This document shows, piece after piece, positions 62,323 to 64,000 of a stretch of DNA of 64,000 nt. Position numbers and translations under genes: made by a program. The notes below the pieces were generated by a model, which saw only the letters and a program-made list of their open reading frames with translations, searched no databases and was not told the origin of the DNA. The stretch spans positions 330,914 to 394,913 of the forward strand of contig NMRB01000282.1 of the NCBI GenBank assembly GCA_002633025.1. The letters run 5' to 3'. This stretch comes from Notospermus geniculatus (taxonomy: Eukaryota > Nemertea > Pilidiophora > Heteronemertea > Lineidae). The stretch's first letter is position 1; the number at the start of each line of letters is the position of its first letter.

Positions 62323-64000
62323 CAAGGTATCATGGGCTGCCAAACAGATTGGTCTCTGGGCTCTTGGGGCCAGCATTCTGAGCACTGGATGTACCGGTAG
62401 TGCTGGGAGCTGCAGCTTCCATCCTGGGTGCGAATCCCACATGCTGCGCAGGAGGTGGCCCCTCCCCAGATCTTCCCTACTGTTTGGTAGAATAAAAGGG
62501 TCAGGTAGCTTCTAAGGCCCTTCTCAGAGAACCCTGACTGGTGGGCCACATCAGGTAGACCAAATGAACTTGATTAAGTTTGCTCAATTAGGCATATCAG
62601 GTTATCTAATCAACTAAATCTATAACTAACCATAAGTTTGGAAGTTGGGTAGTAGTGAACGGCCTCCTCATGGAAGGCACAGCAGCCTAATAAAACACTG
62701 GCCAGGATCGAGTTTCTAACAGGAGTTAAAATCACTTCTGAATCTTTCTAATGAGCAGTACTAGCCACCTGATGATTGAGTCTCAGTTCATGTGGCAGGC
62801 AGGTGTCGAAAACGATTGCAGCTTCCAACGCCCAGCGTGCTACCTCCTCAACAACATACAAACTCACTCCACACGGTTTCAAGGTTGTAGCATGTTTTTT
62901 TCTTTTACGAATTTGTTCTTTTTTAAATGTGCGGCACGCCAATCTGCTGAATGCAGATTTGCTGTCAGCGGAAGAAGAAATCAACGCAGAGGATTTTTAC
63001 AATCTTGATTAGTTTAACATGCACGCAGTTCATCTACTCCAACTTCTCCTCAGCTTTCATAAAAAGAAGAAGTAACCGCAGCCTGCAAACACGGGAGATG
63101 GCTGCGTGGAATGAAATGGATGCGAATAAACAGACCACATGGGATCTGCTACTGCTGTAGAATCCATTTAGTATTCTTTTCGAATGACTACTCAGTCAGG
63201 TTAGGAAATTTGGAATGACATCAAATCTAGAGCCTAAGGAATTTCTCTTAGTCTTAACCCTTGCACTGCCAAAACCAATTTTGTCGAATGAAAATGAACA
63301 AAAGGGCAAAAGGGACCCAAAACCTATCACATATGGTAGGTATTTGTTGGAAAAAAATCTGAGTGCCTTTAGATGAACTCGGACAGGGTTTTTGTTGGAT
63401 AGGATTCAGGAGGTTTAGTCTTTTTCGCAAAATTGCCACTGGGCATGAAATTAAGGGTTCAAAGGTCAGCAAGAGTTTTCGTAGTAAACTGGAGGAGAAT
63501 GCAACAATGGCTGAGAGACGGGCTCCCTTTGCAAAAATAAGTTTATTTATTTATTTATTAATATTAGGATGTTGCACCATTTCACATATGGCTACCCGTG
63601 AAAGTTTTTTATGAGCCAATCAGAAAATTTGTGATATTACTAGATTTAGGTTCGGAAGAAGATGACCTCATGCTCAAAGACAGAATATAACGTATTTATA
63701 ACCCATCATTCAAAAGGCAATTTCACAGGGTTGGAGATAGGCTCACTTACAACTGTATAAATTCAATTTTCTGAGATCTCATCATAAAATTTCCACCATA
63801 AAATTCACGCAAGCTGAACACCAATATTGAGTTCGATATTGATTTTGATCAGCCAATACATCCGACTTATCTGAATTCGATTTTCACATCGCTCTACGAA
63901 CATACATAAGATCTGATAGAGCATGAGTTACCAACTGGCTTTGGTGAACTGGGTACATCTGTGGTTAGCGCCAGATACGTAGCCTCAGGCTTATCAATGG
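62323..64000. other. Intron upstream of visible exon v1, to the window edge
   Basis: I looked on the minus strand for the preceding coiled-coil exon (Lys/Glu-rich, ending in phase 0 at a GT) and found none, so the 5' part of the JIP gene continues past 64000. No other gene seen. Confidence 0.5.

Overview
This is animal nuclear DNA: introns with GT-AG borders, AT-rich non-coding sequence, many short dispersed repeats and assembly gaps. The frequent ACATGTA and AGGCCTA words, the compact single-copy genes and the many fold-back elements suggest a marine invertebrate, most likely a deuterostome such as an echinoderm, hemichordate or lancelet. The species cannot be fixed from the sequence. No ribosomal RNA, operon, CRISPR array, viral gene or toxin gene was seen.

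Two real protein-coding genes are visible, both on the minus strand. On the left is one large coding exon (11899-13366) of an ADCY9-type membrane adenylyl cyclase. It holds the start codon, six membrane segments and almost all of the first catalytic domain; the later exons were not found. From 19083 to 61891 runs most of a JNK-interacting scaffold gene of the JIP3/JIP4 family (MAPK8IP3/SPAG9, fly sunday driver, worm UNC-16). I rebuilt 22 constitutive-looking coding exons, two in-frame micro-exons, one extra copy of an exon and one possible alternative exon. Every junction of the main set keeps the reading frame, giving about 1,044 residues up to the natural stop, or 1,059 with both micro-exons. 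The first ~170 residues (RH1 region and first coiled coil) lie beyond the right edge. The scaffold gene therefore ends about 5.7 kb upstream of the cyclase start, in the same orientation. The vertebrate orthologues ADCY9 and MAPK8IP3 share human band 16p13.3, so this may be ancient linkage.

Layout: 1-11.9 kb, repeats and unassigned sequence, probably the first cyclase intron or sequence beyond the gene; 11.9-13.4 kb, cyclase exon; 13.4-19.1 kb, cyclase upstream region and 3' flank of the scaffold gene; 19.1-27.4 kb, exons for the C-terminal WD40-like propeller; 27.4-38 kb, central linker exons, including a 1.4 kb segment present twice around a 167-base gap; 38-50 kb, long introns with mini-satellites; 50.4-52.1 kb, leucine-zipper (RH2) exons; 52-62 kb, micro-exons and upstream exons; 62-64 kb, intron.

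The rest is mostly small non-autonomous mobile elements: at least a dozen inverted-repeat families, two or three tRNA-derived SINE-like families, several mini-satellites, and two unusual fold-back insertions with 14-17 base target duplications, a shared 3' tail and a hammerhead-like core, which I consider the most interesting unexplained structures.
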